Source: Pseudomonadota bacterium (lineage in GTDB: Bacteria; Pseudomonadota; Alphaproteobacteria; Rhizobiales; Rhizobiaceae). From it: 46,868 bases of DNA. The stretch spans positions 1 through 46,868 of the forward strand of contig JAEYRU010000200.1 in NCBI GenBank assembly GCA_023435335.1, in the 5' to 3' direction. Shown piece after piece: positions 8,860 through 17,510 of the stretch; position 1 is the stretch's first letter, and every line of letters begins with the position of its first letter. A model generated the notes under the pieces. The model worked only from the letters and a program-made list of their open reading frames with translations, had not been told where the DNA came from and did not search any database. The position numbers were made by a program, and so were the translations under genes.

Positions 8860-9639
8860 ATGGACTACGGCATCCGGGGGTGGAAGGCGATCGTCTGCGC
8901 GTCGAGCCGCGGGCTTGGCCGCGCCTGCGCCATGGCGCTCGCCGAGGCCGGCTGCGACGTCGTGATCAACGGGCGCGACGCGAAGAGCGTGTCCGAGACT
9001 GCCGCCGAAATCCGGCGGTTGCACGGGGTCGAGGTGAAAGAGGTGGTGGGCGATGTATCGGCGCCAGACGTGCAGCAGAAGCTTCTCGCCGCCTTCCCGC
9101 AGGTCGACATCCTCGTCAACAACAATGGCGGCCCGCCGCCCAAGGATTTCCGCAAGCTCGACCGACAGGCGATGCTCGACGGCGTGGTCCAGAACATGGT
9201 CACCCCGATCGAGCTGATCCAGGCAGTTATCGACGGGATGGTCGAGCGCGGTTACGGGCGCATCGTCAACATCACCTCGCTCGCCGTGTACCAGCCGATC
9301 GCCGGGCTGGACCTCTCGTCGGGCGCGCGCGCCGGGCTCACGGCCTTCCTCTCCGGCATATCTAAGACAGTTGCGGCGCGGAACGTCACTATCAACAATC
9401 TGCTGCCCGGAAAATTCGATACCGACCGCATCCGCAAGACGATCGAATTCGCCGCCGAAAAGTCGGGCATGAGCTTCGAGGAACAGGCGGAGCGTAACGC
9501 GAAAGAGATCCCGGCGGGACGCCTCGGGCGTCCAGAGGAGTTCGGCAAGGCTTGCGCCTTCCTGTGCTCGACACATGCGGGCTATATTACGGGGCAGAAT
9601 CTGCGCATCGATGGCGGGCTGTTTCCAGGCGCTTTCTGA
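8860..9639 (+). CDS. SDR-family oxidoreductase lacking the canonical Tyr/Lys pair
   Basis: A 259-residue short-chain dehydrogenase/reductase fold: cofactor loop CASSRGLG (13-20), NNNG (87-90), S140 in VNITS, and the C-terminal GQNLRIDGG. Where a classical SDR has YxxxK in the active site, this protein reads SSGARAGL (153-160), so the Tyr position is Ser153 and the Lys position is Arg157. The rest of the fold is intact, suggesting a specialised subfamily rather than decay. Annotation as 3-oxoacyl-ACP reductase would be misleading. It sits 27 bases before a FAH-family gene; SDR plus FAH pairs occur in sugar-acid breakdown, but the altered active site weakens that reading. GGGAGAGA precedes the ATG. 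Confidence 0.85.
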   Translation: MDYGIRGWKAIVCASSRGLGRACAMALAEAGCDVVINGRDAKSVSETAAEIRRLHGVEVKEVVGDVSAPDVQQKLLAAFPQVDILVNNNGGPPPKDFRKLDRQAMLDGVVQNMVTPIELIQAVIDGMVERGYGRIVNITSLAVYQPIAGLDLSSGARAGLTAFLSGISKTVAARNVTINNLLPGKFDTDRIRKTIEFAAEKSGMSFEEQAERNAKEIPAGRLGRPEEFGKACAFLCSTHAGYITGQNLRIDGGLFPGAF

Positions 9640-9666
9640 TCAACATTTGAAAAACGGGGTAAGGCA

Positions 9667-10512
9667 TTGAAACTGCTTCGAATTGGACCGGCTGGCGCCG
9701 AAAAGCCGGCAGTGCTGGACAGTGACGGCATCGCACGCGACGTATCGTCGATCGTGCCTGATTTCTCGCCCGATACGGTCTCGTTGGACCTGGTCGCTCA
9801 GCTCAAGGCAGCCGACCTGACATCGCTTCCCGCGCTACCCTCGGATGGCCGCATCGGCGCGCCGCTAAAGCGAATCGGCCACTTCATCGCGATCGGCCTG
9901 AACTATGCCGACCATGCGGCCGAGACCGGCGCGGCCATCCCCAAGGAACCGATCGTGTTCTCGAAGGCACCGAGTTGCCTCTCCGGGCCGAACGACGACG
10001 TGCTCCTGCCGCCCGGCTCGATGAAGACCGACTGGGAGGTGGAGCTTGCAGTGGTCATAGGCAAGCGTTGCGACCTGGTGTCCGAGCAGGACGCGCTGTC
10101 CCATGTGCTGGGCTACGCGCTGTGCAACGACGTGTCGGAACGCGAATATCAGGCCGATCGCGGCGGCCAGTGGATCAAGGGGAAGAGCGCACCGACCTTC
10201 GGACCGCTGGGGCCGTGGATCGTGACGCCCGACGAGATCGCGGACGTGCAGGCGCTGGACATGTTTCTCGACGTGAACGGAGAGAGGGCACAGCGCGGCA
10301 GCACCGCCACCATGATCTTCCCCGTGGCGCACCTCGTCTCCTACCTTTCGCAGTTCATGGTGCTGGAACCGGGCGACGTGATCACCACGGGCACGCCGCC
10401 CGGCGTCGGCCTGGGCCGCAAGCCGACGCCCGTGTTCCTGAAGAACGGCGACACGATGCGTCTCGGCATTGCCGGGCTGGGCGAGCAGAACCAGAAGGTC
10501 GTGGCGCGCTAG
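9667..10512 (+). CDS. Fumarylacetoacetate hydrolase (FAH) family protein
   Basis: The 281-residue product has the FAH C-terminal fold. IGLNYADHAAETGAAIPKEP begins the domain, and metal ligands are expected in the DWEVELAVVIGKR block and in CNDVSERE; EPGDVITTGTPPGVGLG closes the site. Members hydrolyse C-C bonds of acylpyruvates, diketo-deoxy sugar acids or ureidoglycolate analogues. The sequence style matches the ureidoglycolate lyase/2,4-diketo-3-deoxy-L-fuconate hydrolase group, but substrate cannot be fixed. The start is a TTG at 9667 after GGGGTAAGG. It is next to the SDR, so a joint catabolic step is possible. Confidence 0.85.
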   Translation: MKLLRIGPAGAEKPAVLDSDGIARDVSSIVPDFSPDTVSLDLVAQLKAADLTSLPALPSDGRIGAPLKRIGHFIAIGLNYADHAAETGAAIPKEPIVFSKAPSCLSGPNDDVLLPPGSMKTDWEVELAVVIGKRCDLVSEQDALSHVLGYALCNDVSEREYQADRGGQWIKGKSAPTFGPLGPWIVTPDEIADVQALDMFLDVNGERAQRGSTATMIFPVAHLVSYLSQFMVLEPGDVITTGTPPGVGLGRKPTPVFLKNGDTMRLGIAGLGEQNQKVVAR

Positions 10513-10543
10513 GCCCGCGCCGGAGCGTGCGAACGGTGGGATA

Positions 10544-12862
10544 ATGAGCGAGACAACGAAGCAGCCGACCTATTCCGACCTGGAAGAGGCGGCGCTTTTC
10601 TACCACCGCCATCCAACGCCCGGAAAACTGGAGATTCAGGCGAGCAAGCCGCTGGGCAACCAGCGCGACCTCGCGCTCGCCTATTCTCCAGGCGTCGCCG
10701 CGCCCTGCCTGGCGATCAGAGACGACCCGGCGACGGCGGCCGACTATACCGGGCGCGCCAATCTCGTCGCGGTCATCTCCAACGGCTCCGCGGTGCTCGG
10801 CCTCGGCAATATCGGCCCCCTCGCCTCCAAGCCGGTGATGGAGGGCAAGGCCGTCCTGTTCAAGAAGTTCGCCGGCATCGACGTATTCGACATCGAGATC
10901 GACGCGCCGGAGATCGAGCGCATGGTCGAAACGGTGGCCGCGCTGGAGCCTACCTTCGGCGGCATCAACCTGGAGGACATCAAGGCTCCGGAGTGCTTCG
11001 AGGTCGAGGAGCGCCTCAAGGCCCGCATGGGCATCCCGGTATTTCACGACGACCAGCACGGCACCGCGATCATCGTGGCCGCAGCCGTCACCAATGCGCT
11101 GGAACTCGCCGGCAAGGACATCTCCTCGGTCAAGATCGTCTCGTCCGGGGCTGGGGCTGCCGCCCTTGCCTGCCTGAACCTGCTCGTCTCGCTGGGCGCC
11201 AGGCTCGACAATATATGGGTTACGGACCGCCACGGCGTTGCCTATCGCGGCCGGGTCGAGGAGATGGACCGCTGGAAGGAGCCGTATCTCAAGGACACCG
11301 ACGCCCGCACGCTCGCCGACGTGATCGGCGGAGCCGACGTATTCCTCGGGCTGTCGGCGGCAGGGGTGCTGAAGCCTGAACTGCTGGCGGAGATGGCCGA
11401 ACGGCCCCTGATCCTGGCCCTGGCCAACCCGGTGCCGGAGATCATGCCGGAGGAGGCGCGCGCCGCGCGGCCGGACGCCATGATCTGCACCGGCCGGTCG
11501 GATTTCCCGAACCAGGTCAACAACGTGCTCTGCTTCCCCTACATCTTCAGGGGCGCGCTCGACGTCGGCGCCAGCGCCATCAACGAGGACATGAAACGGG
11601 CAGCGGTTCAGGCGATCGCCGGGCTTGCGCGGGAGGAACCGTCGGACGTGGCGGCGCGGGCCTACACCGGCGAAACGCCGGTGTTCGGTCCCGACTACCT
11701 CATTCCCTCGCCGTTCGACCCGCGGCTCATCCTGCGCATTGCGCCGGCGGTCGCCAGGGCGGCGATGGAGAGCGGCGTCGCGACGCGACCGATCACCGAC
11801 ATGGACGCCTATGTCGACCGGCTGAACCGCTTCGTCTTCCGCTCCGGGCTGGTGATGAAGCCGGTGTTCTCGGCGGCCAAGGCAGCACGGGCCCGGCGCG
11901 TGATCTACACGGACGGCGAGGACGAGCGCGTGCTGCGCGCCGCACAGGTCGTGCTCGAGGAAGGCATCGCGCGGCCCATCCTCGTCGGGCGTCCGCATGT
12001 GGTCGAGACGAGGCTCGAGCGATACGGCCTGAAGATAAGACCAGGCGTCGACTTCGAACTGGTCAACCCGGAAGACGACCCCCGCTACCGCGACTATGTC
12101 GACCTGCTGATCAGCGTAGCCGGGCGGCGCGGCATCACGCCCGAGGCCGCGCGCACCATGGTGCGCACCAATACCACCGTGATCGGGGCGCTTGCTGTCA
12201 TGCGGGAGGAAGCGGACGCCATGATCTGCGGGCTCGAAGGGCGCTTCGAGCGGCATCTCCGGAACGTGGACCTGATCATCGGACGGCGTGAAGGCGTGTT
12301 CGACCTGTCGGCGCTCTCGCTGCTCATCATGCAGCGCGGCATCACCTTCCTGACCGATACCTATGTCACCGTCGATCCAACGGCCGAGGAGATCGTGGAG
12401 GTCACGATGCTGGCCGCCGAGGAAATCCGGCGCTTCGGTATCGAACCGAAAGCGGCACTGCTGTCGCACTCCAATTTCGGCTCGCGGGATTCGGCGAGCG
12501 CGACCAAGATGCGCAAGGCGGCCGCGCTGTTACGCAGGGCCGCGCCCGACCTCCAGGCGGATGGCGAAATGCATGGGGATGCCGCCCTTTCGGAGCAGTT
12601 GCGCCGCCGGGTATTTCCGCACTCGACGCTGGAGGGCGAGGCCAACCTGCTGGTGTTTCCCAACCTCGACGCCGCCAACATTGCCCTCAACACGATCAAG
12701 GCCATGACCGAAGCCCTGCATGTCGGGCCTATCCTGCTCGGCGCGGCGCGGCCGGCGCACATACTAACGCCCTCCGTCACCTCGCGCGGAGTGGTCAACA
12801 TGACCGCGCTCGCCGTGGTGGAGGCCGACCAGCGGGCGCAGCGGGACAATCCGGCCGACTGA
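10544..12862 (+). CDS. maeB: NADP-dependent malic enzyme with phosphotransacetylase-like domain
   Basis: A 772-residue MaeB-type enzyme that oxidatively decarboxylates malate to pyruvate. Residues 1 to about 430 form the malic and NAD(P)-binding domains (LAYSPGVAAPCLAI, GNIGPLASKPVMEGKAVLFK, VFHDDQHGTAIIVAAAVTNA, GAGAAALACL). From about 430 onwards a phosphotransacetylase-like domain follows, starting near VIYTDGEDERVLRAAQVVLE; in this family it is regulatory and usually lacks transacetylase activity. The ATG at 10544 gives the normal N-terminus. The enzyme links the TCA cycle to pyruvate and so feeds the PDH complex encoded further along. Confidence 0.95.
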   Translation: MSETTKQPTYSDLEEAALFYHRHPTPGKLEIQASKPLGNQRDLALAYSPGVAAPCLAIRDDPATAADYTGRANLVAVISNGSAVLGLGNIGPLASKPVMEGKAVLFKKFAGIDVFDIEIDAPEIERMVETVAALEPTFGGINLEDIKAPECFEVEERLKARMGIPVFHDDQHGTAIIVAAAVTNALELAGKDISSVKIVSSGAGAAALACLNLLVSLGARLDNIWVTDRHGVAYRGRVEEMDRWKEPYLKDTDARTLADVIGGADVFLGLSAAGVLKPELLAEMAERPLILALANPVPEIMPEEARAARPDAMICTGRSDFPNQVNNVLCFPYIFRGALDVGASAINEDMKRAAVQAIAGLAREEPSDVAARAYTGETPVFGPDYLIPSPFDPRLILRIAPAVARAAMESGVATRPITDMDAYVDRLNRFVFRSGLVMKPVFSAAKAARARRVIYTDGEDERVLRAAQVVLEEGIARPILVGRPHVVETRLERYGLKIRPGVDFELVNPEDDPRYRDYVDLLISVAGRRGITPEAARTMVRTNTTVIGALAVMREEADAMICGLEGRFERHLRNVDLIIGRREGVFDLSALSLLIMQRGITFLTDTYVTVDPTAEEIVEVTMLAAEEIRRFGIEPKAALLSHSNFGSRDSASATKMRKAAALLRRAAPDLQADGEMHGDAALSEQLRRRVFPHSTLEGEANLLVFPNLDAANIALNTIKAMTEALHVGPILLGAARPAHILTPSVTSRGVVNMTALAVVEADQRAQRDNPAD

Positions 12863-12908
12863 TCGTTAAGCGAGACCGCAACGAAGGTTTAACTCCAGCG
12901 GGCTAGCT

Positions 12909-14057
12909 ATGGCCGGTGGGTTTCACGCGCAGATGGGGCGGTCGTCAGACGTGAGCGGCAGGGGAGCACTACGACCGTCTTCGGCGCCTCTGGCTGCCTT
13001 CCTCGCCGCCACCCTGCTTGCGCTGCCGTTCCTGGCGCAACCAGCCGAAGCCAGTTCGCTGTGTCGGCAGCTCAATGCACAGCTTGCCTCCGCCGGCCGT
13101 CCGGCCGCCGGGGCGCAAGTACGCCGCTTCGACCAGGCAATCCGCTCGCAGCAGATCGAACTCGACAAGACTCGCACGCAGGCTGCCAATGCGGGATGCG
13201 GCGGCTTCCTTGGCGCGCTGCGCGGGCAGTGCAACTCGCTCAACGCCGCGATCGTGCGGATGGAGAATCATCTCGCAAACCTGCGCCAGCAGCGCGGCGC
13301 GCTCGGCGGCGCCGATCCGCGCCGCGAGCGGGCGCGTATCGAGGCCGCACTCGACGCCAACGGGTGCCGGGCGACGCGCAACGCCTCGGCGCGCGATATT
13401 CGCCGCCCGCGCGACAGTGACACATCCAACCTCTTCGAGCGCCTGTACGGGGGCAAGCCGGCCGCCCAGGCTGCATCCCCCGGCCAAAAGGGTCCGCGCA
13501 GGAGTGGTTCCGGCAACTACCGCACTTTGTGCGTGCGTACCTGTGACGGCTACTTCTTCCCTGTCGCATATTCCTCCTCGCCCGACAGCTTCGACCGGGA
13601 CCAGAAAGCGTGCGAAGCCGCCTGCCCCGGTACGGACGTGGAGCTCTTCCGCCATCGCGTGCCTGGCCAGGAAGCGGAGCAGGCAGTGTCGACGCGCACC
13701 GGGCTTCCTTACACGGAACTGGCGAACGCTTTTCTCTACCGCAAGACGGACTACAGCCGGCCGCAGACCTGCGGCTGCAACCTGCCAAAGGGTTTTTCAG
13801 TCATAGCCGGCGGCAGCTATGCGCGACCGGAACCGATTCCCGCGACAGCGGAAGCGAGGGACACGGTTGCCGTCGTGGCGCAGGATGTCGCGGACCTTTT
13901 CGCGTCAACGGAGGAGGTCGAGAGCGATACGATAACCTCCAGCGTCGAGGCGGAGGCACCGGCAGAGCGGCGCGTCAGGGTCGTCGGGCCAACGTTCCTT
14001 CCCGACCCAGAAGAGGCAATAGATCTGCGAGTTCGGGGCCGGAGGGCAGCCCCGTGA
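12909..14057 (+). CDS. DUF2865 family exported protein
   Basis: A 382-residue DUF2865 protein of unknown function, typical of rhizobia. Residues about 28-48 form a hydrophobic signal segment ending AEASS. A helical region follows (70-135, QLNAQLAS to NLRQQRG), then the Cys-bearing core YRTLCVRTCDGYFFPVAYS with further paired Cys in QKACEAACPGTD and QTCGCNLPKGF. The C-terminal tail VRVVGPTFLPDPEEAIDLRV is conserved-looking in the family as I know it, so the stop at 14055-14057 is probably genuine. As a result its last 83 bases overlap the 3' end of gltX on the other strand. Confidence 0.82.
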   Translation: MAGGFHAQMGRSSDVSGRGALRPSSAPLAAFLAATLLALPFLAQPAEASSLCRQLNAQLASAGRPAAGAQVRRFDQAIRSQQIELDKTRTQAANAGCGGFLGALRGQCNSLNAAIVRMENHLANLRQQRGALGGADPRRERARIEAALDANGCRATRNASARDIRRPRDSDTSNLFERLYGGKPAAQAASPGQKGPRRSGSGNYRTLCVRTCDGYFFPVAYSSSPDSFDRDQKACEAACPGTDVELFRHRVPGQEAEQAVSTRTGLPYTELANAFLYRKTDYSRPQTCGCNLPKGFSVIAGGSYARPEPIPATAEARDTVAVVAQDVADLFASTEEVESDTITSSVEAEAPAERRVRVVGPTFLPDPEEAIDLRVRGRRAAP

Positions 14058-15348
14058 GCGCCAACCTGAGCGGCATGAAAAGCGGCTTGCCCCTGCGGCC
14101 GGTTGCTTCCTTTACGCCCTCGGTCCACGACTTCCATGTGTCGCGATCCCAAGGTTCGGGCGGCAGTTCATCGAATGCCGCACGCACGAAGGCCAGATCC
14201 TCGTCCGAAAGCTGAAGCTCGCCCACGCGGCCTTCCTGCACGACCCGCCACCAGATCGCCGCGTCGTCCAGCCTTTCGATGTTGCCCCGCACCGCCAGCC
14301 AGAACGGTTCCGCCTTCGGCCCCGCGATTCCAGGCACGGCGAGGCGGTCGCGCACCGCCTCAAACGGCATTTCGCGAAGCAATGCGCGGTTGAGCACCAG
14401 CAGTTCGGCCGGGTCAAACTTGGCCGCGCCCTTCGATGCCGCGGTTATGTCGAAGCGCCCTGCCAGCTCGTCAAGACTCTGGGCAGCCGAGACGCTCTCC
14501 GACGTGCCGATCAGCACCGCCAGCGAAGCGATCGCCATCGGCTCGATGCCGCGTTCGCGCAGCCCGGCGATCGATAGCGCGCCGGAGCGCTTCGACAGCC
14601 CCTCGCCGCTCGCCGCGGTAAGCAGGTTGTGATGCCCGAACTGCGGCGGCGCGGCTTCCAGCGCCCGGAAAAGCGCGATCTGCACGCCGGTGTTGGTGAT
14701 GTGGTCCTCGCCCCTGATGACGTGGCTGATGGCCATCTCCGCGTCGTCGACCACGGACGTGAAGGTGTAGAGGAAGGAGCCGTCCCCGCGCACCATCACC
14801 GGGTCGGAGAGCGAGGCGAGGTCGACTGTCTGCCGACCGCGGCACAAATCCTCCCAGTGGATCTCGGTGCGGCGGGGCGCGAACGGGTCGCTTTCGAAAT
14901 TGGGCAGCAGGAAACGCCAGTGCGGTTTTCGCCCTTCCGACTCAAGCCTGCCCCTCTCCTTCTCCGAGAGCTTCAGCGCCTCGCGTCCGTAGACCGGCGG
15001 AAGCTTGCGCGACAGCCGCACCTTGCGCCGCAGTTCCAGTTCCTCCGGGGTCTCGTAACAGGGATAAAGCAGACCCGCCGCCTTCAGCCTTTCGACGGCT
15101 GCATCGTAGAGGGCGACGCGGTCCGACTGCCGGTAGACCGCGTCCGGCTGCACGCCCAGCCAGCGCACGTCCTGCTCGATCGCATCCGCGAATTCGCGGG
15201 TGGAACGCAAGACGTCGGTGTCATCGAAGCGCAGGATGAAGCGCCCCTTCCGCTGGCGCGCGAACAGCCAGTTGAAGAGCGCCGTACGCGCGTTGCCGAT
15301 GTGGATGTGGCCGGTGGGCGACGGCGCGAAGCGGACGGTAACTGTCAT
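13975..15348 (-). CDS. gltX: Glutamyl-tRNA synthetase
   Basis: A class I aminoacyl-tRNA synthetase of 457 residues that charges tRNA-Glu (and, in organisms with GatCAB, often tRNA-Gln). The start MTVTVRFAPSPTGHIHIGNA includes the HIGH-type motif as HIGN (16-19). The KMSKS-type loop is GEGLSKRSGALS, in the form common for alphaproteobacterial GltX. The ATG at 15348 was chosen because catalytic sequence begins immediately. The presence of gatB at 43446-44948 fits the indirect route to Gln-tRNA. Its 3' end overlaps the DUF2865 gene tail to tail. Alphaproteobacteria often carry two gltX genes; which paralogue this is cannot be told here. Confidence 0.95.
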   Translation of the reverse strand: MTVTVRFAPSPTGHIHIGNARTALFNWLFARQRKGRFILRFDDTDVLRSTREFADAIEQDVRWLGVQPDAVYRQSDRVALYDAAVERLKAAGLLYPCYETPEELELRRKVRLSRKLPPVYGREALKLSEKERGRLESEGRKPHWRFLLPNFESDPFAPRRTEIHWEDLCRGRQTVDLASLSDPVMVRGDGSFLYTFTSVVDDAEMAISHVIRGEDHITNTGVQIALFRALEAAPPQFGHHNLLTAASGEGLSKRSGALSIAGLRERGIEPMAIASLAVLIGTSESVSAAQSLDELAGRFDITAASKGAAKFDPAELLVLNRALLREMPFEAVRDRLAVPGIAGPKAEPFWLAVRGNIERLDDAAIWWRVVQEGRVGELQLSDEDLAFVRAAFDELPPEPWDRDTWKSWTEGVKEATGRRGKPLFMPLRLALTGLPSGPELADLLPLLGREGTLARRP

Positions 15349-15397
15349 GGCGTCCGGGTAATGGAAGGCCGCAGCGAAGGCAAGACAGCGGCCTCCA

Positions 15398-16618
15398 TCA
15401 GCCTGCGACGCGGCGCGCCAGCAAGTGGCGCGACACATAGACCATCAACAGCGAAGCCGCGAAGCAGTAGATCCCGGCTACTCCAACCTGGGCCGGCAAG
15501 GCGATGCCCACGTCGATCAGGTAACCCGATATGCCGGGGCCCATGGCCGTCGCGAAGACCATCACGGCAAGCACAAGCGCGCGGATCGCGCCCAGATGCG
15601 CCGTGCCATAGACTTCCGGCCAGAGCGCCCCGAAAATCGTATTGTTGGCGCCGAAGGACATGCCGATCATCGCCATGAACACGAAGTTGGTCCACTGCGC
15701 CTCGCCGAAGGCGATCACGAGGCATGCGCCGCCGAGCGGAAGCACGAAGAACGGCAGCAGCGCGGTCGCCGAGAAGCGGTCGATCAACTGGCCGGAGACC
15801 AGCGCCGACGTCACCGTGAATGCTGCCATGACCGGGAAGGAGGAGGCGAAGAGTTGCTGCGACCATCCCCGCAGTTCGACTAGGTGTATCTGGTGGAAGA
15901 AGATGATGGTACCGATGAAGCCCGGTGCCATGGCCCCCGCCAGGATCAGGTAGAAATATCGGTCCCGCAGCAGCTCGCGGCGGGTCCAGTCGCGCACCGG
16001 CAAGCGCGGGACCGAAGGCGGATCGGCCGACAAGGGCTGCCGCTCGACCGCGACCAGCTTCGTTATCAGCGGCAACGCCACCAGCAATAGCGTTGCAGCC
16101 GCGACGAGCCAGGTCTCCCGCCATCCAACCGCAGTCGCCGCGAAGACGAAGAGCAGCGGCAGCAGTGCCTCGCCGGCATTCACGCCGATCACGGTGAGGC
16201 CGAGAGCCCTGCCGCGCTGAGCCACGAACCAACGACCGGCGGCGGTGAAGGCGATCTGCCCCATCATTCCCTGCCCGAACAGCCGGAGCATGTACATTGC
16301 CACGACCAGCATCGCGAGATTGTAGGAAAGCGCCAGGAGCGCGCAGCCGGCGGCGAGCGCGGCGATGACTGCCATCGAGACCGTGCGCGCCGGATAGCGG
16401 TCCACCACCTGGCCCAGCCGCGGCATGGTGAAGGCGCTGGCAAGCGTCGCTACCATGTAGAGCGTGCCCCAGCCGCCGTGGCTGAGCCCGAACTCCTCGC
16501 GGATGTTTCCCGCGAATAGCGCGATGATGAAGGTCTGCCCGTATGAGGAGAAGAAGGTCAGGAGGAAGCCGCCCGCGATCCAGCGGAAGTTGGCGCGCGG
16601 GAATGTAAGGAAGGACAT
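15398..16618 (-). CDS. Major facilitator superfamily transporter
   Basis: A 406-residue inner-membrane MFS permease with about twelve hydrophobic segments. The sequence between segments 2 and 3, RLGQVVDRYPARTVSMAVIA, carries the MFS loop motif (DRxxxR-like). It resembles MFS members annotated as oxalate/formate or monocarboxylate carriers only in general style, so no substrate is given. The start at 16618 (MSFLTFPRANFRW) places the first membrane segment soon after the N-terminus; upstream in-frame sequence is not transporter-like. It is divergent from the ArsR gene (164 bases between), so the ArsR protein could regulate both. Confidence 0.88.
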   Translation of the reverse strand: MSFLTFPRANFRWIAGGFLLTFFSSYGQTFIIALFAGNIREEFGLSHGGWGTLYMVATLASAFTMPRLGQVVDRYPARTVSMAVIAALAAGCALLALSYNLAMLVVAMYMLRLFGQGMMGQIAFTAAGRWFVAQRGRALGLTVIGVNAGEALLPLLFVFAATAVGWRETWLVAAATLLLVALPLITKLVAVERQPLSADPPSVPRLPVRDWTRRELLRDRYFYLILAGAMAPGFIGTIIFFHQIHLVELRGWSQQLFASSFPVMAAFTVTSALVSGQLIDRFSATALLPFFVLPLGGACLVIAFGEAQWTNFVFMAMIGMSFGANNTIFGALWPEVYGTAHLGAIRALVLAVMVFATAMGPGISGYLIDVGIALPAQVGVAGIYCFAASLLMVYVSRHLLARRVAG

Positions 16619-16757
16619 CGGATGAGCCTCGGCTGCGACGGCCGCGTGCAGCCTGTTTGAGGCAGCATAAGGCCCGAGACAGCGCACGCAACGGGCTGGA
16701 CGGTCTCGACTATGGACCAGAATGCATCCGCCGGGCAGTCCAGCGCTTGCCTTTCGC

Positions 16758-16773
16758 ATAAGTCGATGCTTAT
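16758..16773. promoter_or_regulatory. Inverted repeat, candidate ArsR operator
   Basis: The 16 bases read ATAAG, six bases, CTTAT: a perfect 5+5 inverted repeat ending 9 bases before the ATG of the ArsR-type gene. It lies between a possible -35 (TTGCCT at 16747) and AT-rich bases (TATCTATAA) next to the start. No ribosome binding site is present, so the mRNA may be leaderless or nearly so. ArsR-family repressors commonly bind such repeats over their own promoter; binding here is inference. Confidence 0.4.
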
Positions 16774-16782
16774 CTATAACCT

Positions 16783-17097
16783 ATGAACGAATCGGACGTC
16801 TTTCGCGCTCTCGCCGATCCTACCCGCCGCGCCGTTTTCGAACGGCTCGTGGCCGGCGAAAGAAACGCTACCGAACTGCGTGAGGGGATGGGCGTCTCCC
16901 AGCCCGCCATCTCGCAGCACATCGCCGTGCTGCGCGGCGCGGGGTTGATTTCGGAGACGCGCCGCGGGCGTCACGTGAACTACAGCGTGAATCCGCAAGG
17001 CATGCGCCCGCTGATCGACTGGCTCACCCGCTACCGGGTCTTCTGGCCGGATCGCGTCGAGCGGCTGAAGACGCTCCTGAAGGAGATGGATCAATGA
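16783..17097 (+). CDS. ArsR-family winged-helix transcriptional regulator
   Basis: A 104-residue ArsR/SmtB-type repressor. The N-terminus (MNESDVFRALADPTRRAVFE) and recognition region VSQPAISQHIAVLRGAGLIS are typical; the wing is TRRGRHVNYSVNPQG. No Cys metal-binding motif is seen, so it is unlikely to be a metal sensor. It overlaps the next gene, an SRPBCC protein, by the four bases ATGA. This regulator/START-domain pairing is widespread and is thought to respond to small organic ligands. Likely targets are its own operon and the divergent MFS gene. Confidence 0.92.
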   Translation: MNESDVFRALADPTRRAVFERLVAGERNATELREGMGVSQPAISQHIAVLRGAGLISETRRGRHVNYSVNPQGMRPLIDWLTRYRVFWPDRVERLKTLLKEMDQ

Positions 17098-17471
17098 CGG
17101 CGACCGACACGATCGAGGCCCGGGACGGCGAGGTTGTCGTCGAGTGTGATCTCGACGCCGCGCCCGAAAAGGTGTGGCGCGCGCTCACCGTACCCGAACT
17201 GGTCGAGCAATGGCTCGGCGTCCCGCAAGCGGACTCGGGCGACGGGCACGTGCGCAGCTACGAGATCGTGGAAGCAGAACCGTTCTCGCGCCTGCGCTAT
17301 GCCTGGCGCGACAGCGCCGCGACGGAATCTGAGACGATCGTCACCTTCGACCTGAGCCCCCTGCCCGGCGGAGGCACCTGGTTCCGCCTGACGCATGGTC
17401 TAGCGGGTGCGGCCCGCACTCCGGCAATAGCGGCGAACGGCAACAGCCCGCCGCTGGCGCTGGCCGCCTAG
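17094..17471 (+). CDS. SRPBCC (AHSA1-like) domain protein
   Basis: A 125-residue START/AHSA1-type protein. ECDLDAAPEKVWRALTVPEL and EQWLG are the classic N-terminal signature of this hydrophobic-pocket fold, and the C-terminal strand is GGTWFRLTHGL. The last 20 residues are Ala/Asn/Pro-rich and probably unstructured. Its start codon overlaps the stop codon of the ArsR gene, so the two are coupled. Ligand and process are unknown; partner proteins of this kind often bind hydrophobic molecules. Confidence 0.88.
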   Translation: MTATDTIEARDGEVVVECDLDAAPEKVWRALTVPELVEQWLGVPQADSGDGHVRSYEIVEAEPFSRLRYAWRDSAATESETIVTFDLSPLPGGGTWFRLTHGLAGAARTPAIAANGNSPPLALAA

Positions 17472-17510
17472 CCAACCGAACCGCAGCTCCAACCAAAGGA
17501 GAATCGCGCC

